From a virus: 52,086 nt of DNA. This document shows positions 18,067-27,168 of this stretch, piece by piece. The notes beneath the pieces were generated by a model. It made no database searches, was not told the origin of the DNA, and was given only the letters and a program-made list of their open reading frames with translations. Within the stretch, counting starts at the first letter, position 1. The number at the start of each line of letters is the position of its first letter. The stretch is from positions 20,240 through 72,325 of the IMG/VR virus record IMGVR_UViG_3300002483_000007; one strand, 5' to 3'. A program made the position numbers and the translations under genes.

Positions 18067-19386
18067 TTAAAAAGTTCTTGCTACTTTAGCATTATAAGCA
18101 TTATCTCCACTTAACACAACAAAATCAGCTGCAAAGTAATCTGTACTTGCAATACCACCGGCTTGTGATATGGCTGCTGAATCAGTAAGTGTTTGTGCAA
18201 TAGCAAAAACTGGAGATTCTGTCATATTAACAGTATCTGATGGGCCTTTATTTGTTAATGTAACGAGTGACTCAGCCGCGCTTACGCTATCACTTCTAGC
18301 TTTATTAAATGCCAATACATGCGCTTCTGAAATTGTAAGTGAATCTGAGAAAGATGTGCCACTGGTTATTACTGGAGAATCAGTTGCAGATACACTGTCT
18401 GATACATCTCTTCCTACAGCTAGATCTAGATCTTCAATAGCTGATGCTGAATCTGCAAAAGTTGGAAGTGATATAGCAAGAGCAGGTGTATCTGATGTAG
18501 TACCAGTATCGCCTATAACTTTGCCGATAGCGAATGGACCTAAAGATTCTGTTACAGTTTGAGTATCTGAAGGATTTTTACCAAAGCTTATAATATCATT
18601 GTCGCTTACAGATGCCGAATCAGCAGCGGGTCTAGATGTTGCCAGTGCAGGTGTATCTGATGTAGTACCAGTATCAGCAAGTACTTGTGCTAATGAATAG
18701 TTAAGTGATTCTGTTATTGTCGCGGTGTCGCTTGGATTAACACCAATAGCAAATACTAAGCCTTCTGTAGCCTGTGCTGAATCTTGAGGATTAACACCAA
18801 TGATATATAAAACATCAATGCTTTCAGTAGCCTGTGCTGAATCAGCTTGTGGAGTACTAAATCCAATAGAAGGAGAATCAACTGCCCTGATTACTATCTC
18901 ATCAGGAATTTGTGAAAGACTATATGCTAATGATTCATTTGCAGAAGCAGTATCCGCCGAGGCTTTGACGAACTGATAAGTAAGACCATCTGGCACTCCA
19001 ACAAGGTCTTCTGCGTTTGCCGTATCAGCAAAAACCTTTTGAGTATTAATATTAGTAACTAAGTCAGAAGCAGTGCTTGAATCACCAAAAATCTTTCCTA
19101 TGCTTAAGACATGATTCTCGCTGACGCCAGTAATATCTGTTATTGCTTTGTTAACAGCAAAAACAAATTGCGCATCAGCTAGTGTAAGATTATCTGCAAA
19201 GTATATTTCTAAAACAACGTCAATAAGTTCTGACGCTGTAGCAGAATCTGCATATTGCTGTACAACGTAATTAAGATCTCGAAAACTAACATACCGAGAT
19301 TCTTTAATATTAAATGGCTTTGATTTATTAGAGGATTTAGTCTTGCCGAATATTGATTGTATTTTGCCGCTGGAGATTATATCCAT
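18067..19386 (-). CDS. Repeat-rich stalk-like tail protein
   Basis: 439 residues, mostly degenerate repeats of 20 to 30 residues with the pattern ADSASATESLVxAIGxxPSD (for example SDTATITESLNYSLAQ, SDTQTVTESLGPFAIG, SDSVSAAESLVTL). Two units are nearly identical (DTGTTSDTPALA), encoded by a 29-base direct repeat. The composition is acidic, with many Asp, Ser, Thr and Ala and no Cys, as in extended virion stalks. The N-terminal 60 residues (KIQSIFGKTKSSNK, RYVSFRDLNYVVQQY) and the C-terminus (DYFAADFVVLSGDNAYNAKV) are not repetitive and may be docking ends. It follows the 111-residue gene by four bases. Function inferred only from repeat architecture and place. Confidence 0.72.
   Translation of the reverse strand: MDIISSGKIQSIFGKTKSSNKSKPFNIKESRYVSFRDLNYVVQQYADSATASELIDVVLEIYFADNLTLADAQFVFAVNKAITDITGVSENHVLSIGKIFGDSSTASDLVTNINTQKVFADTANAEDLVGVPDGLTYQFVKASADTASANESLAYSLSQIPDEIVIRAVDSPSIGFSTPQADSAQATESIDVLYIIGVNPQDSAQATEGLVFAIGVNPSDTATITESLNYSLAQVLADTGTTSDTPALATSRPAADSASVSDNDIISFGKNPSDTQTVTESLGPFAIGKVIGDTGTTSDTPALAISLPTFADSASAIEDLDLAVGRDVSDSVSATDSPVITSGTSFSDSLTISEAHVLAFNKARSDSVSAAESLVTLTNKGPSDTVNMTESPVFAIAQTLTDSAAISQAGGIASTDYFAADFVVLSGDNAYNAKVARTF
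18482..18510. repeat. 29-base direct repeat, copy 1
   Basis: Identical to 18647-18675 inside the stalk gene; encodes the DTGTTSDTPA unit. Most other repeats of this protein are conserved only in protein sequence, so this pair is a more recent duplication or conversion. Confidence 0.9.
18647..18675. repeat. 29-base direct repeat, copy 2
   Basis: Second perfect copy of the repeat at 18482-18510, in the same reading frame of the stalk gene. Confidence 0.9.
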
Positions 19387-19390
19387 TTGA

Positions 19391-19726
19391 CTACATACTT
19401 GTAACTGCTGGCGATACCGTTACAATTCCTTCAATGACTCTATATTTTTCACCAGCATCATTTTGAATTAAAACATCAAAAACATACCTGCCGGCTTTAA
19501 TTAAAGCTGTTTGCTCGTCTGTAAGACTAAGTCTAATTTGTCCTGCGTTTGTAGTTGTTTCAGCTGTGAAAGTTGCGGACACTGAAGAAGACGCGTAGTT
19601 CTTTTTCACCTGTGCAGCAAACGTATGTCCGGATAAGTCATAAGTTGACCCGTCATTAGATGTTAGATTTACTAAATATCTAAAGGTTGAACCTTGCTCA
19701 ATTTCAATGTCTTCGTAAAGGGCCAT
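19391..19726 (-). CDS. Small Ig-like baseplate or fibre-adaptor protein
   Basis: 111 residues: EIEQGSTFRYLVNLTSNDGSTYDLSGHTFAAQVKK, then RLSLTDEQTALIKAGRYVFDVLIQN and a final VIEGIVTVSP strand. The pattern matches the N-terminal beta-sandwich of phage baseplate upper proteins (BppU-like) and similar T4-like adaptors. It sits between an S74 fibre gene and the stalk gene, consistent with linking a fibre to the baseplate. There is no signal peptide. The fold is inferred from pattern only. Confidence 0.7.
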   Translation of the reverse strand: MALYEDIEIEQGSTFRYLVNLTSNDGSTYDLSGHTFAAQVKKNYASSSVSATFTAETTTNAGQIRLSLTDEQTALIKAGRYVFDVLIQNDAGEKYRVIEGIVTVSPAVTSM

Positions 19727-19740
19727 ATCGTCACTCTTTC

Positions 19741-20394
19741 TTAATCTAAGTCAACAACTGCTTTTATCTTTTGTATTTCTTTATGCTGTTCCTGGATAAC
19801 CTGGATGAGGAAAGGAATGATTTGTGTATAAGAAACAGATTTAACGCCTTCGTCATTTGTTGAAACAATATCTGGTAATATTTCTTCTACATCTTGAGCA
19901 ATAACACCATAAGCTTTATTTCCATTATCTTTCCATGTAAAGCTTACCGGTACAATTTTATTAATAACGTTAATTGCATCAACTAAAGATTCAATATTAT
20001 CTTTCTTGTTTTTATCTGATAAAGAATTATAGTCAGTTGAATTTAGTTGACCCGTTGACGGATTAAAGAATAGCTTCGTACTCGAAACATTTAACGCGTT
20101 ATCTGAACCAGATGTAATATTTGTAAGTGTAGGGTAGAAAGAAGCATTAGTTGCTGAGTCGTCTGCAATACTTGTATTCGCAGCGAATCCACCTGTACTT
20201 ATTGTTAAGCTTAAATAATCTGAATCAATGATTCCTTTTACATAATCCGAATCAATTGAGTTGAGGGCTGAAACTAGATTACTTTTGGTCGGTGTTGTAA
20301 GTTGAATAATGTCACCGACGTCGGATCCGACTTTATTAAAGTCAGTTACCCACGCTCCAAAAGTATCTAATAGACCAATGCTTGTGACTGCCAT
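19741..20394 (-). CDS. Short tail fibre with C-terminal S74 chaperone domain
   Basis: 217 residues. The C-terminal 95 residues are an S74 intramolecular chaperone: NSLSDKNKKDNI holds Ser126 and Lys131 in the spacing of the self-cleaving dyad, followed by FTWKDNGNKAYGVIAQDVEEILPDIV and a terminal coiled coil. The 120 N-terminal residues have TESL-free short beta motifs and the DSDY repeats NSIDSDYVKGIIDSDYLSL. The start overlaps the stop of the 74-residue gene. A perfect late-promoter octamer at 20543 inside that gene may add expression. Cleavage before Ser126 would release a chaperone of about 10 kDa. Confidence 0.82.
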   Translation of the reverse strand: MAVTSIGLLDTFGAWVTDFNKVGSDVGDIIQLTTPTKSNLVSALNSIDSDYVKGIIDSDYLSLTISTGGFAANTSIADDSATNASFYPTLTNITSGSDNALNVSSTKLFFNPSTGQLNSTDYNSLSDKNKKDNIESLVDAINVINKIVPVSFTWKDNGNKAYGVIAQDVEEILPDIVSTNDEGVKSVSYTQIIPFLIQVIQEQHKEIQKIKAVVDLD

Positions 20395-20618
20395 TATCGT
20401 TTCTCTACTAGTTGATGAAGTAGTTGTTTAATTTCACTCATATCATTCTTTAGAGAAGCAACTTCTTCTTTTATAATTTCTGTTTCATCATCTTTTCTTT
20501 TCCTCGCAGCCTTTACAGCACGAGCTTGTTCAATTTCATTACTATTTATATTCACGATAGCACCGGACCTTGCGTCTCTAGCTAATGACCGGTGCCCTTC
20601 TACTGGTATAAATTTCAT
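20394..20618 (-). CDS. Small coiled-coil protein conserved in T4-like marine phages
   Basis: 74 residues. The opening MKFIPVEGHRSLARDARSGAI is a conserved signature in many T4-like marine phages beside baseplate genes. The second half (EEVASLKNDMSEIKQLLHQLVEKR) is a predicted coiled coil. Start and stop both overlap neighbours by single bases, so it is translated with the large DUF4815-type protein upstream. Function unknown; a structural linker or assembly factor is plausible. Confidence 0.75.
   Translation of the reverse strand: MKFIPVEGHRSLARDARSGAIVNINSNEIEQARAVKAARKRKDDETEIIKEEVASLKNDMSEIKQLLHQLVEKR
20543..20550 (-). promoter_or_regulatory. Possible intragenic late promoter box
   Basis: Exact TATAAATA on the minus strand inside the 74-residue gene (codons around NINSN), about 150 bases before the S74 fibre gene. 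All other exact minus-strand copies noted here lie at or very near gene boundaries, so this one may be used or may be chance. Confidence 0.4.
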
Positions 20619-23600
20619 TATGTAGCCAGTGCAATTACTCTTAAGTCTTGAATGACAGGAACTTTTGCACTACTTGTTGATCTAAATACAATCTTCAATT
20701 GATATGTTGTAAATGGTGTAAGTGTACCATTTAATCCACCGACTAAGTAACGATACTCTCTGAAAATGTTTGGATTCTCGTCGGACGGTACTGAGTTTTC
20801 AGGATTAACTAAAGTGTAGTTTACATCACGAATGTTTGTACCTTCATCAGCAGTTCTAAAATAAACTTGGAAGTCAGCAACAGAAGGTTTATTTGCAGCA
20901 ATTAAGATACGTAAACCAACTGCAGTTTCTGCAAGTGAGATTGGAGTTGTAATGTGTTTAGCTAAATGCGAACCACCATCTGCATCAGTTTCATTTACAA
21001 AGATGAGAGGTGTGTTAAATCCAACCGTAGCTCTATCAGAATCTTGTTTATCAATTAAGTTATTAAATAAGCTAAGTGATGTACGTTGCATGTCTATAAC
21101 CGGAGACACATTAACATTATTCGTGGAGAGACGAAGATTTATAGTTGCTGATTTAGCACTGATGTTTGCGGTTTCAACTACTGAATGACCAATCATTTTT
21201 GGTGCAGTTGCTATATTATTCGTATTGATAGCCAGTGAAGAGAACGCAGTATCTTTTACAAATCTAGTCTCAGTGCCAGCAGGTGATCTACCAGAAGTAA
21301 ATTTACCAAATGCATTAAGTCTTGTTCCAGCCGAAGGAATCAAAGTTTGTACGTTTGGACTTACTACATCCCATAATACGTTACGAGTAGCTTCTACACC
21401 TGATCCACCAGCAACTATTGATGACGTGGCTGAGGAGTCGGCATACACTTTATATCCAAACTGATCTGGATGTGCAACTATTCTATTGCCCGTTATTGAA
21501 GAACCTAACATACCCGCAAAGGAACCAGCAGAATCTATACCACTAAAGTTAACTGTATCACCTGAATCAAAACCATGATACGGATGACTTACTGTAAATA
21601 TATTTGATCCTGAGTCAAAGTTAAACGGATCTGCAACTAATTCTCTTCTTGGTACTTGAGTATTTTCAAGAATTACTTCAGCTTCTTGATGCGAGAATCT
21701 TGCTTTAAATAATCTGAATGTCATATCTTTTGTTTGATCGGCTGACCATGTTCTACCATTTTGAGATTTAAACAAAGATCCTAATAATGGCTGGCGTGTA
21801 ATACGTTTTTCGGTTGAACCAATAATGAATTCACCAGGTTCAGCAACATAAACTGTGTAGTCAATTGTATCTGAAAGTAAACATAATGCATATTCCTCAC
21901 CACCAGCGAGATACACTGGTTCTTCAAATACAAAGTCTGTACCATTTGCTAACATTGAAGCTTCTGTATTGCTTGGAACAACTGTAACTTGGTTCGGTGT
22001 TAATACTCTTAATCCACCAGGAACTGCTGTGTTTGCAGATGGGTGACCGTTAACCATTGGTCTTATTTCCAAAGCAACTGGAGCCGGGTTAGCACCACCA
22101 GAAACATCTGGTTTCGATGCAAAGTATACTCTTGCTTTTGTTAAGAATATCCCAGTAGTTTCTGCTACAAAGAATGATTGCGCAAGTGGATCTTTACCAC
22201 CGGTACCACCACGATTTGTGACAGGTTCTGATGATCCGCCACCATCATCTGGATCATCAGGCACTGTAACTACAGGAGTGTTAGTAACCACAGTCGATGT
22301 GTCTACAACGACTGGATCTGGTCTAGGTGGTGGAGGTGGAGGAGTAGTGTCTACTACTGATCTTTCGCCACGTACCGTAATTACTCGAGTACTTTGAATT
22401 GTTTGTTCAACTGTTTCAATTACACCATTTGCTTCATAAAATCCAGATGCCAAGGATGTAGAGTTTGCTGCTCTAGCTGAGTTAGCATTTGAAAGTCTAA
22501 ACTCTCTACGTCCAGTTCTAAATCGAAGAGCATTCGTGTTAGGAATAAAGAACGAACCTTCAATTACACCATTTGCATCAGATGTTAAAGATGTAGCACC
22601 GTCTGGGTGTGCTGTTGTATTTTGAAATCTATTACCGAAATCTTCAGGATCATCTGACATACGAACGAATGTTTCTTCGCGAACAAAGTTATTAACATCT
22701 GTTTCGTCAAAGAAAGCAAAGTATTGCTGATTAGGTGTAAGACCAAACGCTCTAAAATGAATCATTCTAGATCTCATAAATGGTATGATAGCAACATCAA
22801 CCACTCTTTCACCTACTACTTCACGAATCGTCTCATCACTCACAACTCTATCAGTTGTAGTGGTTTGAATAAATCCTTGAGAAGTTGTTTCGGTTGCAAA
22901 CGTTGTTCCAGTTAGATCTTCTGAAGCTTCAGCTTGACCTTGCCAGTTCCATTGCCATTCGTTAAATAAGAGTGCGTTATCAGCAGCAAGTCTGTTTCCG
23001 CCATCAACTGCTCGTGGTGCAGTGAGTTCTGTTTCTCTCCACTCGTCTGATGCAGGTGAAAGTTCAATAACACCTTCGTTAATTGATACTGCAAATGGAT
23101 TAATATTTTCTACGCCAGATGCTTCATCTTGAAAGATAAATTCAGCATCAGTATGAGCGATGTAGATATTATCACCCTTCTTAACTGCTTGAGTACTTAA
23201 ATCTGAATCGTAAATTAAACGTACATTAGATTGAATAGCTTGAGGTCTTAATACTTTTGCTCTTGGATCAATAGCAGCAGAGTATACAGGATCTCTAATA
23301 TCTGAGAATCTATGGTCTGCAAAGTTATCTGCTAAGAAACCTGCTTTAGTTCTTGGCAGTCCCGAAGAGTCAAACACTTGAAGGGTGTTTGTGTTAATCT
23401 CAAGTAGGTTCAGTGCAGTAACTTCTTCAAGGGTATTGATTCGCTTATCTAGCTGACCAATGTCTTTCATAGTGTATCGTTTATTATCAATAAGTTGAGT
23501 ACCTAAGTCAGAATCATTTAATGTATTTGCATTTAAAGTAACTTTATATAGTTCTATAGCATTTGATGGTGTCTGTGGAAACTGTGGAGTAAAGTCTGCC

Positions 23601-25822
23601 GCACCTTGAATTAATTTAAGGTTTGCTTCCGTATCAACTACTAGTTTATCTTTACGACCTAAGTAGTATGTTGCATCAAGCGTAATTAAATCTGTGTTCT
23701 TTGGAAGTGAATTAACTTTAGCAGTAGCACCAGAGAATCCAGTTCCAGCATCATTAACTCTTGGACGGAAGTCTAATACATCTCTGAGTTGTACAATATC
23801 ACCATTAGCAAGAGTATGTGATGGAATATCTGCATAGTTAATTGAATATGAGTTGACAGAAAAGAAGTCACCAGCACCATGTGCAAAGTGTCTAAATCTT
23901 GCAAACACATTTCCTGAAGGTACACCACGTCCACTCTTAACTATAAGTTTACCTAAATCATAAAAGTTATCTCTTTGACCGTTATCAAACCTAAACGTAG
24001 ATGTTAGATCATCACCATTTGAATCTATAGCACGGATTCTTGAAACATCGAAGATGTCTGCTTTACCAAGATTTAAGAATTTAAGGCCAGCTCCATCTGA
24101 GTCTATTGTGCCTGTTACTGTAGTTTCGGTAAGTGTTTTTGCTCTTGATGTAGCAGCTGATTTATTTACAAACGCTAGAACTTCAAGGTTTGAGCTCGCT
24201 GCTCCTGTACCAGTAATTGTTGCTGTAGTTGTACCAGCACCAGATATTGTAACTGCACTTGAAATATTTTGACCCGATGAGTCAATAGCAACTACCCAAT
24301 CAGAAAGTCCTGCCCAGGTTTCTCCACCAGCTAATAATCCTGAACCAAGAGAAGCGTTACCGGCACCGTCAGTTGTGATAGTAAATCTTTTTTGTGCTTC
24401 GTATGAAATGTCGGCAAGTGTTTTAGGTCTTGTATTTGGAAGAGCAAAGAATAAATCATTGTTCGAAGCATCATTCAATACTGCAACATTGTTTGAAAGA
24501 ACAAGGTTACCATAGTTAGCTGAGTCTGCAGCAATACTTTTTACTGATCGGAAAGAGTTATTACCAGACATTTGTATATCGAATAAAGATAATTTATAAA
24601 GTACACCATCTTCTTCTACATTTCTAATTTTTGCAGTACCGATTGTAGTACCCTGGTTTGCAGCAGAATCTCTAAGATTCCATTGCTCCATTACATTTAC
24701 ATTTGGAGCACCTACTAATGAATCTACTTCAATAAAGTTTCCATAGTTAGCCGCAACTACTTCATTATTAATTGTAGATGATGCCGTAGGTTTTTGAAAA
24801 CGTATCTTTGTATGCTTATTGATAGCTGCTCTGTAACCATTAATATATGCAGTACCTTCACTTACATCAGCAATTAAATGTGTTGTAGCAGAATCTTCAT
24901 CAAACTTAAGTTTAAAAGGGCGAACGATATAGTTACCTGATTCTTCTTTAGTACGAAGAGCCATGACTTCATTTATCTCATTATAACCAGAAGTTGCAGT
25001 AGCTTCATCGACAATCACAGAATTTTTAATCTCAGCAAGATAAACAAACATCTCATCCGAATCAACATTTGCTTCATCAATGAGTGTTAAACGAATTCTA
25101 TATCTATCTGCACCAGGCGCTGAAGTGTTTGGTACATCACCCTGGTTATCAAATAAAGCATTATCGTCAGTAGAAGTTACAACATCTTCAACTGCTTTAA
25201 ATCCAATTGTGCCAGTAAAAGACGGAGAATACTTTTGTATGATTAATGATTGAGCATCCGCGAATACAAAATGGCCTTTTGCAAAGAAATCTCCACCAGC
25301 AATAGAGAAGCGTGTACCTCTACCAATTGCAGGATTTGATGATGTGTTTGTTGTTTGAACTGTAAGTGTATTCGTTCCATCTGTTATGTTTTCACCGGGT
25401 GTCAGTCTCAACACTGCAGATGCAGATGACGCATCACCAAGATATTGTACATATAAAGTTGCAGGATCAGATCCTGAAATTGCAACAGTTTCAAGAACCT
25501 TTACTCTTACGTTTGAAGATGCGCCAGTAAATATATTTCCAACTATGGAACCTGATGGAAGAGCATTTGAAGTTGTGTTTAATTTTACAAATTCATAGTT
25601 TGTATTTAAAAGTGGTCCGCCTGGATTAACAGCAGCGCCTTCATTAAAGATGTTACGACCAAAACGCGCAATCTCTCTTTGGATGATAGTTTGCATCTGT
25701 GTTAATTCACGAGCCTGTAATGCTTTACCGCTGTTAAATAGAATTCTATGATAGTTATCACTATCTGCAAAATCATCTTTGTACGTGGTTGCGAATATAT
25801 TTTGTGTTACTTTGCTGACCAT
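20618..25822 (-). CDS. Giant baseplate/tail structural protein, DUF4815-type
   Basis: 1734 residues, the largest protein of the window. The start (FADSDNYHRILFNSGKALQ, ARELTQMQTIIQREIARFG) is the conserved opening of the DUF4815 family found in T4-like marine phages. A long beta-rich body follows. Around residues 1155-1200 there is a proline-rich linker (DTTPPPPPPRPDP, then VPDDPDDGGGSS), which separates a second large globular part. In related phages this protein follows gp8 and is a virion component, in the place where T4 has gp9-gp12; correspondence to gp10 is possible but not shown. No catalytic site recognised. Ribosome site is weak (TAAGAG). Confidence 0.8.
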   Translation of the reverse strand: MVSKVTQNIFATTYKDDFADSDNYHRILFNSGKALQARELTQMQTIIQREIARFGRNIFNEGAAVNPGGPLLNTNYEFVKLNTTSNALPSGSIVGNIFTGASSNVRVKVLETVAISGSDPATLYVQYLGDASSASAVLRLTPGENITDGTNTLTVQTTNTSSNPAIGRGTRFSIAGGDFFAKGHFVFADAQSLIIQKYSPSFTGTIGFKAVEDVVTSTDDNALFDNQGDVPNTSAPGADRYRIRLTLIDEANVDSDEMFVYLAEIKNSVIVDEATATSGYNEINEVMALRTKEESGNYIVRPFKLKFDEDSATTHLIADVSEGTAYINGYRAAINKHTKIRFQKPTASSTINNEVVAANYGNFIEVDSLVGAPNVNVMEQWNLRDSAANQGTTIGTAKIRNVEEDGVLYKLSLFDIQMSGNNSFRSVKSIAADSANYGNLVLSNNVAVLNDASNNDLFFALPNTRPKTLADISYEAQKRFTITTDGAGNASLGSGLLAGGETWAGLSDWVVAIDSSGQNISSAVTISGAGTTTATITGTGAASSNLEVLAFVNKSAATSRAKTLTETTVTGTIDSDGAGLKFLNLGKADIFDVSRIRAIDSNGDDLTSTFRFDNGQRDNFYDLGKLIVKSGRGVPSGNVFARFRHFAHGAGDFFSVNSYSINYADIPSHTLANGDIVQLRDVLDFRPRVNDAGTGFSGATAKVNSLPKNTDLITLDATYYLGRKDKLVVDTEANLKLIQGAADFTPQFPQTPSNAIELYKVTLNANTLNDSDLGTQLIDNKRYTMKDIGQLDKRINTLEEVTALNLLEINTNTLQVFDSSGLPRTKAGFLADNFADHRFSDIRDPVYSAAIDPRAKVLRPQAIQSNVRLIYDSDLSTQAVKKGDNIYIAHTDAEFIFQDEASGVENINPFAVSINEGVIELSPASDEWRETELTAPRAVDGGNRLAADNALLFNEWQWNWQGQAEASEDLTGTTFATETTSQGFIQTTTTDRVVSDETIREVVGERVVDVAIIPFMRSRMIHFRAFGLTPNQQYFAFFDETDVNNFVREETFVRMSDDPEDFGNRFQNTTAHPDGATSLTSDANGVIEGSFFIPNTNALRFRTGRREFRLSNANSARAANSTSLASGFYEANGVIETVEQTIQSTRVITVRGERSVVDTTPPPPPPRPDPVVVDTSTVVTNTPVVTVPDDPDDGGGSSEPVTNRGGTGGKDPLAQSFFVAETTGIFLTKARVYFASKPDVSGGANPAPVALEIRPMVNGHPSANTAVPGGLRVLTPNQVTVVPSNTEASMLANGTDFVFEEPVYLAGGEEYALCLLSDTIDYTVYVAEPGEFIIGSTEKRITRQPLLGSLFKSQNGRTWSADQTKDMTFRLFKARFSHQEAEVILENTQVPRRELVADPFNFDSGSNIFTVSHPYHGFDSGDTVNFSGIDSAGSFAGMLGSSITGNRIVAHPDQFGYKVYADSSATSSIVAGGSGVEATRNVLWDVVSPNVQTLIPSAGTRLNAFGKFTSGRSPAGTETRFVKDTAFSSLAINTNNIATAPKMIGHSVVETANISAKSATINLRLSTNNVNVSPVIDMQRTSLSLFNNLIDKQDSDRATVGFNTPLIFVNETDADGGSHLAKHITTPISLAETAVGLRILIAANKPSVADFQVYFRTADEGTNIRDVNYTLVNPENSVPSDENPNIFREYRYLVGGLNGTLTPFTTYQLKIVFRSTSSAKVPVIQDLRVIALAT

Positions 25823-25835
25823 GTTTTAATAACTC

Positions 25836-27158
25836 TTATAGTTGTACAATAATTTTAATGTCTTGTAGTTCTCCAGCTGATCTTGTAACCGCCGAGCGAT
25901 TATCAACATAAAGAACCTCACCACTGTATCTATTTATTGTCGCAGGTTGATCTGAATCGAGTGTGGCAGAACCTGTAACCGTAGCTCCTAATGCGTTCTG
26001 AGCAGTTAATGATTCTCCAGCTTGGAATGTTTTAAATCCTGATGTTTCTGTTTGATGATAAAATACTCCGGCTGCTGAATCAGCAGAAGTTACATAAGCT
26101 TTTGCTCCAGATGTGGCACCAACCACAAACGTATCATTTGTAAATGCTGTTGCACCACCTTGGAATGTTAATTTACGAAGTGTTGAACCAGCGTTACCAG
26201 TAAAGTCTGAGTCGGTGGCTTTTATCTTTGGATCACGTATTAATCCCACTTGTCTAAAATCTTGATCAAGTAATAATGCACCATTCTCATCAGCATCTGG
26301 TCTACCGTTAAACATAAGTGCACTTGATCTTAAATCATTACGAGGATCTTTACCAATACCACCTGGAGTAGATAATATTGCTCTTGCTGAAGCTGCACCT
26401 GTTGAGAAGCTTACGTCAGCAAAACTATATCCAGATCCACGATTTGTCATTTCAAGCTTTACGACTTGACCGCCTGATATTGTAGCAGTCGCTTGTGCGG
26501 AATCTCCATCTCCAGTAATTGTAACTGTAGGTGTACCAGAATATCCTGATCCACCACCAGTCACAGCTAATCCTACAATCTCACCAGCAACTGCAGCATT
26601 TTGAACGTTTAACTGTAAAGTTTCAAGAGGATTTGACGCAGAGTCTAATAATTCTACTGGTTGAAAGTTGGCAGACAAGAATCGATTTGCTTTTAGAGCA
26701 GTGATTGAATACAAGTATTTCCATACATATCCATCAGCAGTTGTAAAAGGTGTAGTTAAAGTGCCAGTTGGTTCAATCGTAGAAGTTACAGCAGCACCAG
26801 CTGAGTTTTTACCCTGTTGCAAGCAAATATAAATTTGATTGGCATCTGTTTTTACATAGTAAGCATTTGACGGATAACTTGAAAAGTTATCGTCATAAGC
26901 GCTATATATTGAACCAGATGACCAATTGTAACGGGGAACAATATAAGAAACATCTTGTATTTTTTTAACGCCCTGTAATGATCGTCTAAATAAATCGATT
27001 GTTCTTGCTGATTGAACAGGTGTTACAACGTTATCTGAATCATCCCATAGTTCGGAACGACCAAGACCAACGTAGTATTCGCTACCTGCGCTATCAAAGT
27101 CAGATTTTATTTCTGCAAGAAGATCTCTTTTAAGTGTATCAGTAATAATTGCTGGCAT
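25836..27158 (-). CDS. 8: Baseplate wedge protein gp8
   Basis: 440 residues, against 334 in T4. T4 gp8 signatures are in order: YYVGLGRSELWDD, IPRR-like VPRYNW, QIYICLQQG, and ADGYVWKYLYSI. From about residue 195 there is a Gly-rich insertion absent in T4 gp8 (TGGGSGYSGTPTVTITGDG, NRGSGYSFADV). gp8 joins the inner wedge to the outer baseplate in T4. It lies between a fibre gene and the DUF4815-type gene, matching the order of T4-like marine phages. Assignment to gp8 is by recognisable motifs and position. Confidence 0.85.
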   Translation of the reverse strand: MPAIITDTLKRDLLAEIKSDFDSAGSEYYVGLGRSELWDDSDNVVTPVQSARTIDLFRRSLQGVKKIQDVSYIVPRYNWSSGSIYSAYDDNFSSYPSNAYYVKTDANQIYICLQQGKNSAGAAVTSTIEPTGTLTTPFTTADGYVWKYLYSITALKANRFLSANFQPVELLDSASNPLETLQLNVQNAAVAGEIVGLAVTGGGSGYSGTPTVTITGDGDSAQATATISGGQVVKLEMTNRGSGYSFADVSFSTGAASARAILSTPGGIGKDPRNDLRSSALMFNGRPDADENGALLLDQDFRQVGLIRDPKIKATDSDFTGNAGSTLRKLTFQGGATAFTNDTFVVGATSGAKAYVTSADSAAGVFYHQTETSGFKTFQAGESLTAQNALGATVTGSATLDSDQPATINRYSGEVLYVDNRSAVTRSAGELQDIKIIVQL

Positions 27159-27168
27159 ATTGTATCTC

